A stretch of DNA of 64,000 bases from Chionis minor (taxonomy: Eukaryota; Chordata; Aves; Charadriiformes; Chionididae): the NCBI GenBank assembly GCA_013398295.1, contig VZSF01006734.1, positions 62,001-126,000 of the forward strand, written 5' to 3'. This document shows, piece after piece, positions 39,658 through 52,527 of this stretch. A program made the translations under genes and the position numbers. Below the pieces are notes generated by a model. It was not told the origin of the DNA. It saw only the letters and a program-made list of their open reading frames with translations, and did no database searches. How positions within the stretch are numbered: position 1 is the stretch's first letter; every line of letters begins with the position of its first letter.

Positions 39658-41387
39658 TAGCAAGGCCACAGCTAGTCAAGTGAAGAAATATTCTAGAACA
39701 ACACTGGATGTTTTTTTACTCTTTACTATGTAAGCCTACACTACTACTGAAACCTATTTCCCCAAGAGTCATATTTCACTGAAGTCTGTCTTCTCTAATA
39801 GTCCTGCTGTTTAGCAGTCAGAACCAAAAAGGCAATAAACCATGTGCATTTAAGCCGAAAACATGTTGTACCTCCTAATAAATTTGGAGACGATATCTGT
39901 GGCACAGTTTAAGAAAACTTGTTTTGATGAACCTCTGTAAACAAATGGTTTTTGTGCATTGGATAGAAAAAAGTCCGTAGGAAAACTAAAGTATGGTTTT
40001 GATGCCTCTGATAACAATAAAATGTTTCTGGATGTTGGGAAAGCAAGCCTTCTGCAAATGATTTTGACCAATAGCTGAGCAAGGATGAGAGAGCAAAGAA
40101 AAAAAAACCCCACAAAACGAACACTGGAAGGAAAAAGGTAGAGTTCTTATTTCTGAAATGCTGTTCGGTGGCCTGAATTCCCTTTTCTAGATTTGGATTG
40201 ACATAAATTGTTTCGTACTTTTAAAACTTCAGTACACAGTAAATTAAAAAATATGCAGTAAAATGGAATGGCCAGATTAGGGACTTAGGGATTAGGTGTT
40301 TGCAAACATGTTGCTCTGTAGCTCTTCCTCTCTTAAATCCCGACTACAAAGACTACTGAAGACATGCCATGTGTTTAATGTTGTTGTCTCAATAATTTGG
40401 AAACACGCGAGACTAGATGACTGTACTTTGCAAGGAATTTATTTTTAAAATACTGAGGGGAAAGCTTTGTTTTAAACAAACTCTTTGTTTTATCACCATG
40501 ACGATAAGCACCAACTCCTGTGCAAACACTGGGTGAGCAAACAGGGCACTGTTTATTACCCACGGATTAATCTGCATGGCCACTTCCCTTACTGCTCTAG
40601 GTAAGGTGGCTGCACGTAGTGCTTAATTGTTACTTCAAGTCTCAAAGACACCGGGGGGTGCTGTGTAGAACTCCAAAATGATTCAGACCTCTGAAAGGTG
40701 TGGGAGATTTTCACCAAGGGGTAGTACCTGCGTACACTGGTCCTGCTGGTTCAGGAGTGGTTCTTTGTTTGAGCCTTTGCTTGTGAAGCCTCCCGGACCA
40801 ACCCTGCTCCCGCCGGCGGGCAGCCACCCGACTCCTCAAGTCAAGTGGAGAATTCCCTCCTGTGTGTTCGTGCTGGCCCAGGTCTTCAGGGAGAGCCGGC
40901 GGTACACGCGGTTCCTGTTAGTTCAGAAAGCAAAAACATCTGGGGAAGAGGTGAATGACTTCCTGGCTGGTTTCAGCAGCAGGAAAGCCTGTGACGGATC
41001 GTTCTGGGCAGATAGAGCCTCTCCATTATGTGCTGAAACAGCGAGCAAATGCACAGAAAATCACATAAAATCCAGTTCAAACCAGCAGGAGATGGGCAGT
41101 AATAGCTGTCTTATACGGCATTTCTCTGTCCTTGCCTCCGGGGATGCTTCCTAAAGAGTGGTGAAGGGAAGGCTTTTCTCATCCAGCGGGGAGTGGGGGG
41201 CAATGCTGAGGAAAAGTGCACCCTAGGGCCAGCAGTGGGTTTCCCAGAGTGATGCACATACAGGTTCAACTTCAAAAGAAAAGGAAAGTGAATCAGTGGA
41301 GAACATATTATTTGCTATGTGTCTACTGTAAAAAAATCTGAAGGAAAAACCCTAGTGTGGTGGGTAGTTATTATTATTGTGAAGGTA

Positions 41388-41453
41388 GAATGACTAGACT
41401 GGCTCCAGGAGGCGCTGCTTGANCATCTCAACCAGCCTGTGACTCTGTGACAA
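41388..41453 (+). mobile_element. Probable CR1 3'-tail fragment
   Basis: ACTAGACTGGCTCCAGGAGG, followed by CATCTCAACCAGCCTGTGAC and TCTGTGAC, resembles the CR1 3' tail of birds (GACTAGATGACCTCCAGAGG ... CTCAACC ... TGTGATTCTGTGA, recalled from memory), including the short TCTGTGA repeat at its very end. The undetermined base at 41423 lies inside it. The match is short and diverged. Confidence 0.5.
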
Positions 41454-44400
41454 TAGGTAGTTAATTGGGTTAGACTCTGCAGCACGGCATGGTTAAATCA
41501 GTGTGACTTATTTCCTCAGTCCCTAAGGAAACGTGTCCCACTAGTGCAAAAGTATTGGGTTTTTTCCTAATCTAACTGCAGCACTGAAGATGTCCTGTAG
41601 CTTAACATGTCTGTTTCTAAGCAGGGCAGACCTAAATACCCGTTTCTAGCAAATGGTAGGTGTTCAGTATAAGCAGCCTGGCTGTGCTCCCTAGTCAGGG
41701 GTGATATAAGGGCGGATGGGATGAATTGCCTTCCCCATGTGTGTGTGTCTTCATCAGTTACAACCTGTGGTCCCTAGGGAACCCCGGGGAGCTGCTCTAC
41801 CTGGGGATGGGGCAAATTAGCATTAGCAGCTGCTCGTGTTCTTTTTCGTCTCTCATTCTCCTCAATGTGATGAAACATTTCTTTCTATTTTCTCAGACCC
41901 GTTATTTTAACATTTCTCCTTCTGTGCTGTGCTTTCCTCCTCACTTCTCAACTGCCCCGATTTTCCCTGTACTTATTCCACCGTATGTACAGAGTCGTCT
42001 TTGCTATCGGGCCTGAAGAACTACTGCTTCTATAACCATATGATCAAACGTTGCTGGATTTCCTCAAAAGGCAGGAAGGTGCCTATTTGGAAAAATAAAA
42101 ATAAATACATATGACTTGAATTCAGTGAAATAACTGACTAGAACTCTTTGCCAGCTGAAGTTGTGTACGTTTCAGGGAAATATCTGAAGAAAAGAGAGGG
42201 ATGATGAATCCTCAGGGAGGAGCTTGTTCATAATTACATGAAGACCTTGACTGTATATGAATATAAGGATGCAGGAAGCCCTGCTAACTTGATCATTGCT
42301 AGGGAAAACGTTACAGTCTAATTGGGATATGGTTTGGGGGCTACAAAGAGAGCTGAAGAGGTCCAGTCACTTCACTAACTGACTTTTCATAAACCCTGGA
42401 AGAAAACAACTGTTCTCTTGAGAGCAACTTTATCGTTAGTGTCCAGTCCTTATGTGCCTGTTCTGCATTCACATTTTCAGCCATTCAGACAATTGATGGA
42501 GCTTATTCTTGGAATAATCCAAGAACTTCCCTAAAGATTTCTGTTCTGCTGTACAGTTGTATGGTTTTATACCCAATGAAAACTACTGTGTGCGCTTAAC
42601 TCTGGGAACAGGTTAGAGCTATTTATTCAAGCAGAAAATTATTGTATTAGGGTAAGAGATAGCTTGTGAAGATACAAAAGGAATCTTCCTGGCTTTCAGT
42701 AAGAGATGAAGATACTTGAAACAGTGTTGTAGAGTGAATGCATCGTCAGCCAAATATTTTTAATTCTGTCTCTGTAACTTCAAGGAAATAGGTACCTTAT
42801 CCTTGAAATGCAGAGGACAGTACTGTCAGTGTGCTGTAGATCTGTATGCATAGATGCCAAGTATCTTAGTCTTAATGCCAGCAGAAGTAGGAATTTTTAA
42901 TTTTTTTTGAAAGGTTTCAGTATAACGTCACTGGAGGCTCTCCCTTGTAATTTTCTGGGGAACCTTCTTAATTTAAGTATTTACCTAAACCTGATTATTT
43001 TTTTTTTTTCCCCCCTCCTTTATGGGACTTTATCTTTGTTCACTTTATTAAACATTTTCTGCAGTGTTTGTGACCAAAGCCCCTTGGCTGATCTGCCCTC
43101 AGCTCCCTGTGGAACAAGTGCTTGCCGCATACCTGGAAGATGCAGGCTTGGCAGGATGTTAGGCACCCAAGAGAAAGAACGCTCATCCAGAGAAAGCTGG
43201 TGGAAAACACTTCCCTTTTGTTCCGGTGCCACCTGGAATGATTGCCCAGAAAGCTTCCCTGCAGGGCATATTGTTCTGGAGTGTAGGTACAGCTCTTCCT
43301 CGCTTCTGCCAGAAACAGAAGATGAATGTAGTTATGTCTTGAACAAGTTCCAGCACGACACCATGTCCCAGCAGCTATATACATGAATGAAGGGAAGGCA
43401 AAGGAGTTTTGTTACCATGAGACAAAGGTTCATTTAGGAATCTCATTTTTCATTAGGGTAATTATTGTGAACTCTGAGTTTAATTTCTGGTGGCACTTTT
43501 ATAAACTTGAATGAAGTTATTTAATTTTCCTGAATGACAAAAGATTAATGGCTTCACAATTTACGATTTTTCTCTGTCTAGTGAAAAAGTATAATTAAAA
43601 ATAAGGCATGCAGTAGAATTAAATTTTTGAACTGCAGCTTGGAAGTTTTTCACGGAGCACAAAATATAAAAGAAGCACAGAGTATTGTTTCATGCTGTTC
43701 TGCAAATGATTGCAAATCATACCTGCTTTGTGAAGTCAAAATTTGTCTTAAATCTTGCTTTCTTACTGGGAACAAGCGTGTCTCACACCACATCTCCACT
43801 TCGATTATCATGAGTAGACTTGTCCAAGTAAGTGGAAGATGTTCTGTTATTCATAGCACAGAAAACATGATTACATGAAGTTCCATTTGTTATCATGAGG
43901 GGAGTAGAAGCCTGTTCCTGTGTGATAACTGTCATGCTCTGACCAGAGCTCAGGTTAGGAGAAGGGAGATTGTGGGAATAACATCTGCTCTTGTAGAACT
44001 GTCCTTGACAACAAAAGGTGATCCATTGCTGAAAATTTACCAATAATATCAAAGGATAAATGCAGTTCTGGAGCATCCTTCAATATACACGCCATTCTTT
44101 CCCTAGGGAATACTGGGGAACCCTAGATATAGTTGAAGACACAACTGTATAGCATGGGAATAGCCAGCTGATGTAAACCTCCTCCTGCTCAGCTTCCTCC
44201 AGTAAATGACCCTGACCTGCTCAGAATGGATCCTCTAGACCAGTAGTGTTTCTGTCTGGTGTAGTGCCCGCTCCTCCCACCACTCTGTCTGAATATCAAG
44301 AGGGAAAATTCCCCGAAAAGGTGTTTAGACTGTTGCAGCTGGGCTGTCTTTTCCTCCCCATTGTTCTCAGGCACTGGGCATGCTGAGGTGAGGAGAATGA

Positions 44401-46149
44401 GAGACTCCCCGTGGCTTTCTGTTGTAGACCACTTGTGTTTTCAAATCCTGCAGCCTGTGTGGCACAGCCCGATGTGCTTAGCTTCAACAAACCTTGTGTT
44501 TAGCTCCTCAGGTCTCATTTGCATGTTTGCTACCTCCCAGATCTATGACTTAACAGGCAGCGAGGAGTTAATATCTGGATATCCTTTGTTTATCCAAAGT
44601 TTTCAGGAAAATAGTCGCTCATTCTATCTTCAGTCTGGTGTGGTTTTGTCCAGGTGCTCTCAGTTGGATGTTGCCTGCTGCTGAGCGAGTGACCCTCTTT
44701 TAATACTATGTGGATTCCTACCACCCCAATCCCAACATACTGCGTGCACAACCGATGTAAAATCACCACCTCCCTTTTTCCTTTTTCAGGGAAATCGGAG
44801 ACCCTGTGCGCAGCTCCTCCCTAGCTGGAATCTTCCTACGCTTCAGCCCTGTTTTTTCCTCCGCTAGCTCTCAGCCGCTCCTGCAAACGACCCCTGTATA
44901 GCTCTGCAGATGATTTATGAACCTTTAATAAGTCCCCTGAGCGCTCACTCCCTCTCCCCCCTGCCCTCCACACATGTGTAGTTGAAATGCCTCGGCATCC
45001 TCTCTCTTTGGAGTCAGCTATATTGATGGATCAGTGGCCCCAGACATCCAGCACCGATAAAGAATGTAGGGAGCTGAGAGACTTGTTGGATTTGGTTAGC
45101 TCTAGCTTTGTGCTTTCAGGTGGGAGCAAGATCTGCTCCAAGTATGGAAGGACACGGCAACACCAACAAAACAGGGAATTTCTTGGTTAGTGGAGCTGTC
45201 TGAAAGTTGGCAAAAAGCCCCCAAGGAGGGCTATCAAAGCATTAACCACAGCCATCTCAAATGCTCCAGGCCGTTTGTACTTAACACTAAGCTTGTTTTC
45301 ACCCGGCAATTAAGTGAGTCGGCTTGGTCTGAGTACAAGTGGCTGGAACGTGAGAAACCTCAGCTGCAAAAATGCAGGGTGGTAAACAGCAGAGAAGCTG
45401 TTGAAACTTGAATGGCTGTATCTGTGTTGCACCGTATACCGGAATAATGGCACCGTTTGGAATCTGGCCCTTTTCTTCATCCTCTGTGTTATCCCAAGTT
45501 GAACTTGCTGTGTGGGAAAACGACAGGTCTGAGTAAAATTTAACCAAGCTCAAGATGTGGCAAAGGCAAACATTAACTGTTCAGTTTCCACGGCTAATTC
45601 CTTGACTTTTCTCATGTAAAATTTAAGCTCCCGATTGCCCAGTCTCCGGTTGCTCCACCTAGCTAATCTGAACCGATTTCCCTCAGACCGACCTATGCAT
45701 CATTCCCTGCCACTCACAAAAAACATACTGGGTCTGATGCAAAACTAGCTGGAATTTGTTCTGAATTTGCGTTTAGTCACATTGTGCCTCGACTATGCTG
45801 GTGCTGACAGCTGTTGTGCAGATCCTGGACTGACACATGCGCACCCCCTTTCTAGCAGTGCTTGTTTCTTGAGTTCTAATGAATCTCATTCCTTATTGCT
45901 ACGTTATTGCTATTTATTTCAGCAGCTCTGAACTGACTCCTGCTGGAGCCAGCCAGTTTAACTATTTGCTTCACGAGGAATGTAATGGCACACTTGAATA
46001 ATATAAACATATTCCCTATCAACTCTGCAAGCTCAGCCTACTTGCTTCCTCCTTGTTATGTTCTGGGGTGGTCTGACAGCTACTGGTTTTCCAAGAAACG
46101 TATGCTTATCCTAATTTCTCCCTGTGCTTTCTGTTTTGTGGTTTTCGGG

Positions 46150-46190
46150 TTGTTTTTGTTGTTGTTGTTTTGGTGTTTGTTTGGGTTTTT
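46150..46190. repeat. T/G-rich (GTT)n low-complexity stretch
   Basis: Imperfect GTT and GTTT repeats. This is the same kind of sequence, on the other strand, as the CAA repeat at 28.8 kb. Confidence 0.75.
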
Positions 46191-46605
46191 AATCCCTTAT
46201 CTCAAATGAAAGATGTTACTAAAATTCTGGGAGGTGACTTAGTGCGTGCTTGCGCACATACACAGAGAAAGCGAGTATGAGATGGCATTTGGCTTTCCTG
46301 ACCCATTGAAATCACTACCACCTGAGCATGAAGAGATTTTTAAAAGAAAAAAATCTCGTCTTGAATACAGCTGCTTAACTTCTCTGTGCTTTATTCCATG
46401 AAGAAAGAGCAACGTGTATTTGCCTTGTATTGCTATGGCAACAGCCAGTCACAGGTTGGTGAGGGAGGCAATGACAGCGCAAACACGAAATCTCATGAGA
46501 TGCGCATGACTTGCTGTTAGGTGTGACCTTGCCTCGGTTTGAAAAGGATACGTTTTTCTAACAACTGCTCCATTGAAACAGATGGAAAATAGAAATACAG
46601 CATTT

Positions 46606-46619
46606 AAAAAAAAAAAAAA
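46606..46619. repeat. Poly(A) tract (14 A)
   Basis: Uninterrupted A run in intergenic DNA. Confidence 0.9.
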
Positions 46620-47652
46620 TCAAACCTATTAGTCTTACTCTATTTCCTTCACACTTGGTACTGGCTTACAGCGGGCAATCAAAAACTTCAGGTTCCCTAC
46701 TCAGCTGCTATAAATAGTATTTGCAGTGATCTCCAAGAATCTCTCCGAGAACGCTTTCTTCATGCCAGCTTCTGGCAGCATCAGCACTGCATCTTTTGGC
46801 ACTAAGCTAGCAGGTCCTGCTATTAAAATGTGCCTGTCAGCACTGAAGAAGGAGTCTAGCCTTCAGCTGTAGACAGCTGGTAAAGCAGAAAAATCCCTGG
46901 AAATTACCGGGAAGCAGGGACAGTGTGGCAGCATCTCCTGACTGTATGAAGTTTGTCTTGGGTTTTACCCAGGGAGGACGCTTGCTCTGTATCTACGCTG
47001 CGTCCCGCTGGTCAGCCCCAGCCATGTACACACTGCACGGGATGTCTCCGGACACGACACCTACTCCACGGGTCTTGTGCTACTTCTAGGGGGGTCTTCC
47101 TAAGTCGCCTTCAACTTGTGCTCCTTGTGATTTCACCAGCTTGACCTGTACTTGGAGTCCTGCCCCCTTAGGGGGAAACTCCAGCTGAAAATACCCCAAA
47201 TCAGGAGGGAACCGCTGTTAGTCAGTCTGCCCAGCCTTCTCTCCCACTCAGCTTTTGTTCCGCTTCCTCGGGAAAAGGGAAGACATGAAGGTCTTCCCTA
47301 CGAGAGCTCTGAAGTTAGCAGGCTTGTGTGGCAGACTAAGGAAGGAAGACAAAGCGGGGTGGGGGTGCTGCTGCATCGTGAAGAAACACCTTATATATGC
47401 AGTAACAGCCCCCCTTTACCACGGGTTGCCTTGACGCTGTGAGAGGTGGCTCTGCAAGGGCACGTTAAGGCATGTCTGGCCCCAAATTTTCCTTCCTGGC
47501 ACTCCTGACCAGACGCCAAGGCCAAACCAGCACAAACTGGTCCCAAGGGCATGGGTGGGGATCCAGCATCAGGAGTCTATAGACGCCAGCACTACACGTA
47601 GGAGGGAAACAGAGAAAGGAAAACCAGTCTGTGGGCTTGAAGGGGGCTTCGA

Positions 47653-47682
47653 CCCCCCCTTAAAAAAAAAAAAGGGGGGGGG
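47653..47682. repeat. C7-TT-A12-G9 homopolymer junction
   Basis: Seven C, two T, twelve A and nine G follow each other directly. The C and G runs are complementary and could pair around the A run. The base count of such runs is error-prone in any sequencing method. Confidence 0.85.
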
Positions 47683-48044
47683 AGGTGGAAGTAAACTGAA
47701 ATGCCAGAGGTAAGAACATGGCATGGGAGATTGTGCAGGCTGAGGAGAGATTAACAGGTATTAGAAGACAGCAAAAGACATGAGAGAATTCGGATCGATG
47801 CTGAGACGAGCCATAGGGAATGTTCTTGGCAAGGAGCATGAGGAAGTTGAATGCAGACGGCAAGGTATGAATAAGCAGGCAGACCTGGGAAGCTGTAAGG
47901 GCAGGATCGAGAAAAACCTTAAAATCCAGAAATGGGAAGAGGATGAAAAGTATATGAACAAGTATCTGAAATAATACTACTTTCCAAATCAGAAATAATA
48001 ATTTTATCAGGCTGTTAGAAAGCCACACATAAACTAAGCGAAGG

Positions 48045-50321
48045 CAGTGTAAGAATAACTTTATTTAGTATTTTGTAACACAATGATACATCTCAAAATG
48101 ACCATAAAAGTTAGCTCTCTCAACAACTGCATACATTCTAAATGGGTGCTACTAAATTTGAGTCATTTCACAGGTTATACAAGGCATTATTTGACCATCA
48201 GCTATATAGTGTGTGAGCCCCTGACAGACATAAGCAGTGTGAATGGACATTGCATTAGTAGCCAATGCATAGTTAAAGCTTTTGGAAGAGTAAAAAATTG
48301 CAAAAGCCATTTTTATTAAAATATGAATCGGTAATCCTTGCGTTAGAATAACTATTCAGTTGTAGGTTACATCCTTTATATTTTTTTTTTCATAATAATA
48401 CTTAACAATGGTACAAGGAAAATTGTCTGGCTAGCATTTGATCTAATGTAGATCTCCATATCAAAATGCTAAGTATCATATAAAGCTTTTCACAGGTATG
48501 GGCTAAGTTCTGGGATATCACAAGCTTGTATGCAATTCAGAAAAAGACCTGAGGTTACTCCTTGTGTATGTAACAGAAAGCTTTTTTAGCTCTGGAAAAA
48601 AAGACGACAGATGCCATCTGAAGTGAGAGACTTTAAACAGGTAAATTACTACTCTGGGGTAGTTAGGGAGCAGTACTTAAGGCTTGATCCAGGTTTTTAA
48701 AACCAGTAGGGAAGCCTCTACTTAAGAAGATCAAGACTGTGTCATTAACCCAGCTCTTCCCAATGTCAGCGTGAGTTCCGTCACTGCTGCCAACATGACT
48801 AAAACTGGCCATCTACCAGAAGACCTAGTGCAACTTGCTTAGGTCTCAGCAGAGCTGCTTTGCTGTGCAGCACTGCACTCTTATTTTTCCAGCTCTACTA
48901 ATGCCTTATTTAGTACCAGGCTGAACACGGCAGATCATGTGAGGTACTCCCATTTCTGATGGATCTCTTATGTAACTGAAGGTGATCTGCAGCTCCAAAG
49001 GAATGCCCAACGCTTCTCAAAATCAGGCATTAACATAGGGCTGTGTGTTTTTGAGAGAAATACATGCAGTTTTGTGTACACAAACATTAGGTAGAGGTTC
49101 AAGGCCATAAAGTTTCATTTGTGTGTTTTACTGTAAAATAATAGGTTGTTGGGTTTTTTTAATTTTATGTCCTTTGCCTCACAAAAATTTTAAAAGTACT
49201 TTTTCTTCAGTTAATAGGTACATTGATTAGGATATGTAACGTCAGTTTTCCTTCTGAGACTTTGTTCCAAGCAAATCATACTAAAAGGACATAACTGATT
49301 TCTGGATATACCATTTAACTCAACCTAACAGAATGACGAGTGAGCAGGGGTGCGCTTGCTGTATGCTTTACTTGAGGTTTGTGGCATGAAAGTTTTAATA
49401 TAAAAACCCCAAATTCTCACTTCTAAACACCTTGGCCCATGTGGATTTTACTGGACTTAACTATGTGCCTAGGGACAGGGATATTAACTCTTTACTAGAG
49501 AAATACAAAGTTCAGCTATACCTTTATAAAACTTTCTAATTACAGTATCTATTTTGTTCATGAATATACTAATGAAAATATTAGCATATTGTTTGTATCG
49601 CCCTTGCCCTTTGGTGACATACCAAATCTGATCTTTCGAAACTTAATGAAAAGTTACTATATTAGGACATTCTATTCATTCTCATATAAAATATTAATTT
49701 TATTTTCAAATATGCTTATAGGCAAGTCTCATTTATGTAAACATTTTGGAATGCTGAAGGCAGGACTTTGTTATCCATTTACCAAAAATCATTTATTATT
49801 GAGGCAGTAATGTACATCCCAGCAGTCACAACACAGGAGATGCCACACACCTATGGCAGTTTCCAGCAGTGTGAATTCAGAGGCAGGCTGCAGTGTTTTG
49901 AGCAACCCTTTTTTTTTTGTTGTTGTTCTTCTTTTTTNTACTTTGGGATGTGGAGTCACTGAAGGCGAACTTAGAGTTAAGGCATAGCGCAGGGAGATGT
50001 GGAAAGGATTGTACAAACATTTACTGGAGATGCTCTGACCAGTCAGTAGATAAAAAGCACTTTAAAATGGTGACTTCTGTGAACAAGCTAGAAAAGAAAA
50101 GGCTTACTTTCAAATTGCCTATGTTTTATCATTTAATATATTAAATTGTTGCCCTGGCTCTCCTTCTAGAATTAAAAAGAGGACTGGGTTATATCGTGTG
50201 CAGTTTTCCTTCCTGCTCTTGTAATGTTGGCTATTTTCCCAAAAGATCAGCAGAGCAAACTATAACTGATTTCAGTCTAAAAAGAGAGAGAGGGATTATC
50301 TTTAGATGCAAGGTTTGTCGC
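48045..50321 (-). other. CYP1B1: CYP1B1 3' UTR (approximate end)
   Basis: AT-rich sequence downstream of the CYP1B1 stop on the minus strand, without coding potential. The end is set just past a perfect AATAAA (48065 down to 48060). The resulting length of about 2.3 kb is in keeping with the long 3' UTR of mammalian CYP1B1. Nearer candidate signals exist, for example AATAAA read from plus-strand TTTATT near 49793. One undetermined base is at 49938. Confidence 0.55.
48060..48065 (-). terminator. CYP1B1: Candidate distal poly(A) signal of CYP1B1
   Basis: AATAAA on the minus strand about 2.26 kb after the stop codon. The sequence that follows on that strand (CTTAGTTTATGTGTGGC) is T/G-rich, as expected downstream of a cleavage site. 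No transcript evidence is available here. Confidence 0.5.
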
Positions 50322-50934
50322 TTAGGCATTGGCTGAGAGCTGACTTTCGCTGGCTGTTTTCTCTGCTTGCAGTCTTTGGACAGCCTGATCAAGCAAATCC
50401 ATAGTACCTCTCAGCGTAACATTCAAGGTAAACGGCTTAGGTTTAATGGTCAACCCATAGGTGAAGTCCATTTTAGGGTCCTCGTTTGGATTAGCAGTAA
50501 AATTGCACTGATGCACCAGTATGGAGGTAAAGAGAAACAGCTGCACCTTGGATAACTCCTCCCCGATGCAGCGACGTTTTCCCAACGAGAAAATCATCAC
50601 GCTACTAGTGAGATCTTTATTGATGAATCCATTCTCATCCAGGAATCTCGTTGGATCAAAATCCTCCGGGTTGGACCATTTCGCTGGATCGTGATTCACT
50701 GACCACTGATTGACAAAAATCACTGTGTCCTTGGGAATGAGGTAGCCCATTATGAAGGTGTTAGTTGTGGTGGCATGTGGGATCGTAACAGGCACAAAGC
50801 TGCTGAAACGCATGGATTCATACAGGAAAGCCATGATGTAGGGCAAGTGAGGCTGATCTTCAGCACACGGCAGACGGTCTCTTCCAACAATCCTATCCAC
50901 TTCCTCTTGCATTTTAGCCTGCACGTTCGGATAC
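50322..50934 (-). CDS. CYP1B1: CYP1B1 coding exon 3 (haem-binding half)
   Basis: This second coding exon gives one base completing Arg339, then 203 codons and a stop. It starts after a CAG acceptor (50937-50935) with [20 protein letters not shown], almost the same as human CYP1B1. Visible motifs are the K-helix ExxR in LYESMRF (Glu378, Arg381), the meander signature FDPTRF, and the haem-binding loop [12 protein letters not shown] with the axial cysteine at residue 461. The exact family sequence [13 protein letters not shown] and NQWSVNHDP separate CYP1B1 from CYP1A. The C-terminus ([15 protein letters not shown]) differs from mammals. Both exons are in frame with no disruption, so the enzyme should be functional. 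CYP1B1 is a microsomal haem mono-oxygenase acting on oestradiol, retinoids and polycyclic aromatics with electrons from P450 reductase. Confidence 0.98.
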
Positions 50935-52527
50935 CTGTCATTTAAAGTAAGACGTGTGTATGTGTGTAACGCTTTCAAAAGATTTTCTTAAAAATGACCC
51001 TTGCTGTAAACATTTTTCACCGAATCTCACCCCTACCCTAAAAGCGCCGTTCGAGCAAAGTTTAAATGTATTGCAGGAACATGCAGACTTCGATGGAAAA
51101 CTTTGAGAAAAGTCTAAACTTCCCATGCAATAGTCTCCTTTTAGATTTGCTCAGGTTTCACTTTGACATCACATGTAACTGATTCTCAACATAAAAAAAA
51201 AAAAAGGAAAGCGACTTAAAATGTGCTGACATTGAATATTCTGATCCACTTTTGAAAAATCCATTCTCAAAGTAAAATTACTTGTCCCTTCTAAATATTA
51301 GGATTTCTGTGGGAACAAGAACTTGGTTTTCCAGCTCTGTACATGCCTTCTAAAGGTTGGCACGGACTTTGTTATCACTAGACATACTGCATACATACGA
51401 AAAGCCTGCAGGTTTTTAAACTGAAAAAATCCCTTCTAATAATTGTCAGAATAGCTTTACGAACATCCCACTCTTAGTTTGTGTATACCTCTTCTAATCA
51501 ATATCAAAATGCTTTCTTTATGATGTATTTTAAGGTGCCTTTCTTGAAGTCTGGATAGTTTGGAATACTACACGGTGGCCAAACAAGATCAAAACATGGA
51601 TAAACTTTGCTTAATTTCTTTTGCCTGTCTAAAAGCCCGCGTTTCCTTCAAGGAGCCTTTATTTGCTTAACATATTCAAGTTTGGCCTCTGTGTCCTTGC
51701 CTGTACCTCCTGCAGTGGGTCTCCACGTCGAATGCTGGGCAAACGTTAAGAAAGGGGGAGAAACCCACCGGTTCGTGAACACCGGGCACGTCGTACCCTC
51801 AGCTCGAAGCGTTAAATACCTCCCCGTTTCTCAGGAAGTGGCCGAGTAGATAACGTTGGCATAACCCACGGACGATGAAAGGAAAAGCCAGGAGAGGCAG
51901 GAAAATTGGTGTTACAACACCTTCTACGAGATCACCTCCCCTAGCTGCGATTTTTTTCCCCCTGGAAGAGCCGGAGGGACATGGGGGTCGCTGTGTCTGC
52001 CCCCGGGGGCTGCCCCTGGGCTCTGCCCTTCCCCGAGTCACGCAAGGGCCCGCAGGGGCCACGCTGCCGGCGAATTAGCAGAACAGCGGCTCCGTGAGCC
52101 CCTGCCAGCTCCTTATCTCGCTTAAGCAGCCGTTATCCTGTTCCTATGATCGCCCTGATCCCGACCTGGTAAAACCTCGCTGCTGTCAGGCTTTAGCCGG
52201 CTGCCTTTTCCCCAGCCTCTCCTCACGCATCACTACCCGATCGCCAGAGGAGGGTGGTTTGGGGGTTATTCCCCCCCTCCCTCCTTCTTATCTTTTTTTT
52301 CTGTTTGTTTGTTTCTTTGGGGGTTTTTTGGTCTGTTTCTGGCCGGTTTCCCAGAGCTTCGGTGTCAGTCAACGGGAAGCGGCTGCGGTGCCGCGGGTCC
52401 CGTCCGTCGGCGCCCGTTCGGTCCGGCTGTGGCCGCCGAGGGAGCCCTTCCCGGGGGCAGCGCCACCGAAACGGGGACGCGTCGCCTCCCTCCCCGGGGC
52501 AGGTGGGGCGCCCCCGCCGGCACGTAC
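50935..52527 (-). other. CYP1B1: CYP1B1 intron 2 (1593 bp)
   Basis: GT-AG intron inside the coding sequence with a GTACGT donor (52527 downward) and CAG acceptor. It splits the Arg339 codon after its second base. The position, straight after the I-helix, is the same as in human CYP1B1. GC content falls sharply from exon 2 toward exon 3. It contains a 13-base A run (51193-51205) but no recognised repeat. Confidence 0.92.

Larger units (their letters stand above)
25486..48044. other. Intergenic region between convergent RMDN2 and CYP1B1
   Basis: About 22.6 kb without a gene I can support. Open frames reach 158-159 codons (40678-41154, 42907-43386), but their translations have no recognisable domain, biased composition or splice context. 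The region holds two CR1 remnants, A/C-rich and T/G-rich low-complexity stretches, a TAAT-rich block at about 26.4-26.86 kb, a GC-richer patch at about 31.1-31.7 kb and one undetermined base at 41423. Confidence 0.7.

Noticed and set aside
40678..41154. 158-codon + strand frame in the intergenic region
   Set aside because: No recognisable domain or supportive splice context, and the length is compatible with chance in 64 kb.
42907..43386. 159-codon + strand frame with a hydrophobic N-terminal part
   Set aside because: The hydrophobic stretch comes from a T-rich tract (about 43,000-43,010 and around it), a typical cause of false transmembrane segments. No other support.
48045..50321. miR-27 target site in the CYP1B1 3' UTR, as known for human
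   Set aside because: I looked for the seed match ACTGTGA on the minus strand (TCACAGT on plus) and saw none in this interval; only TCACAGG occurs. A by-eye scan can miss sites.
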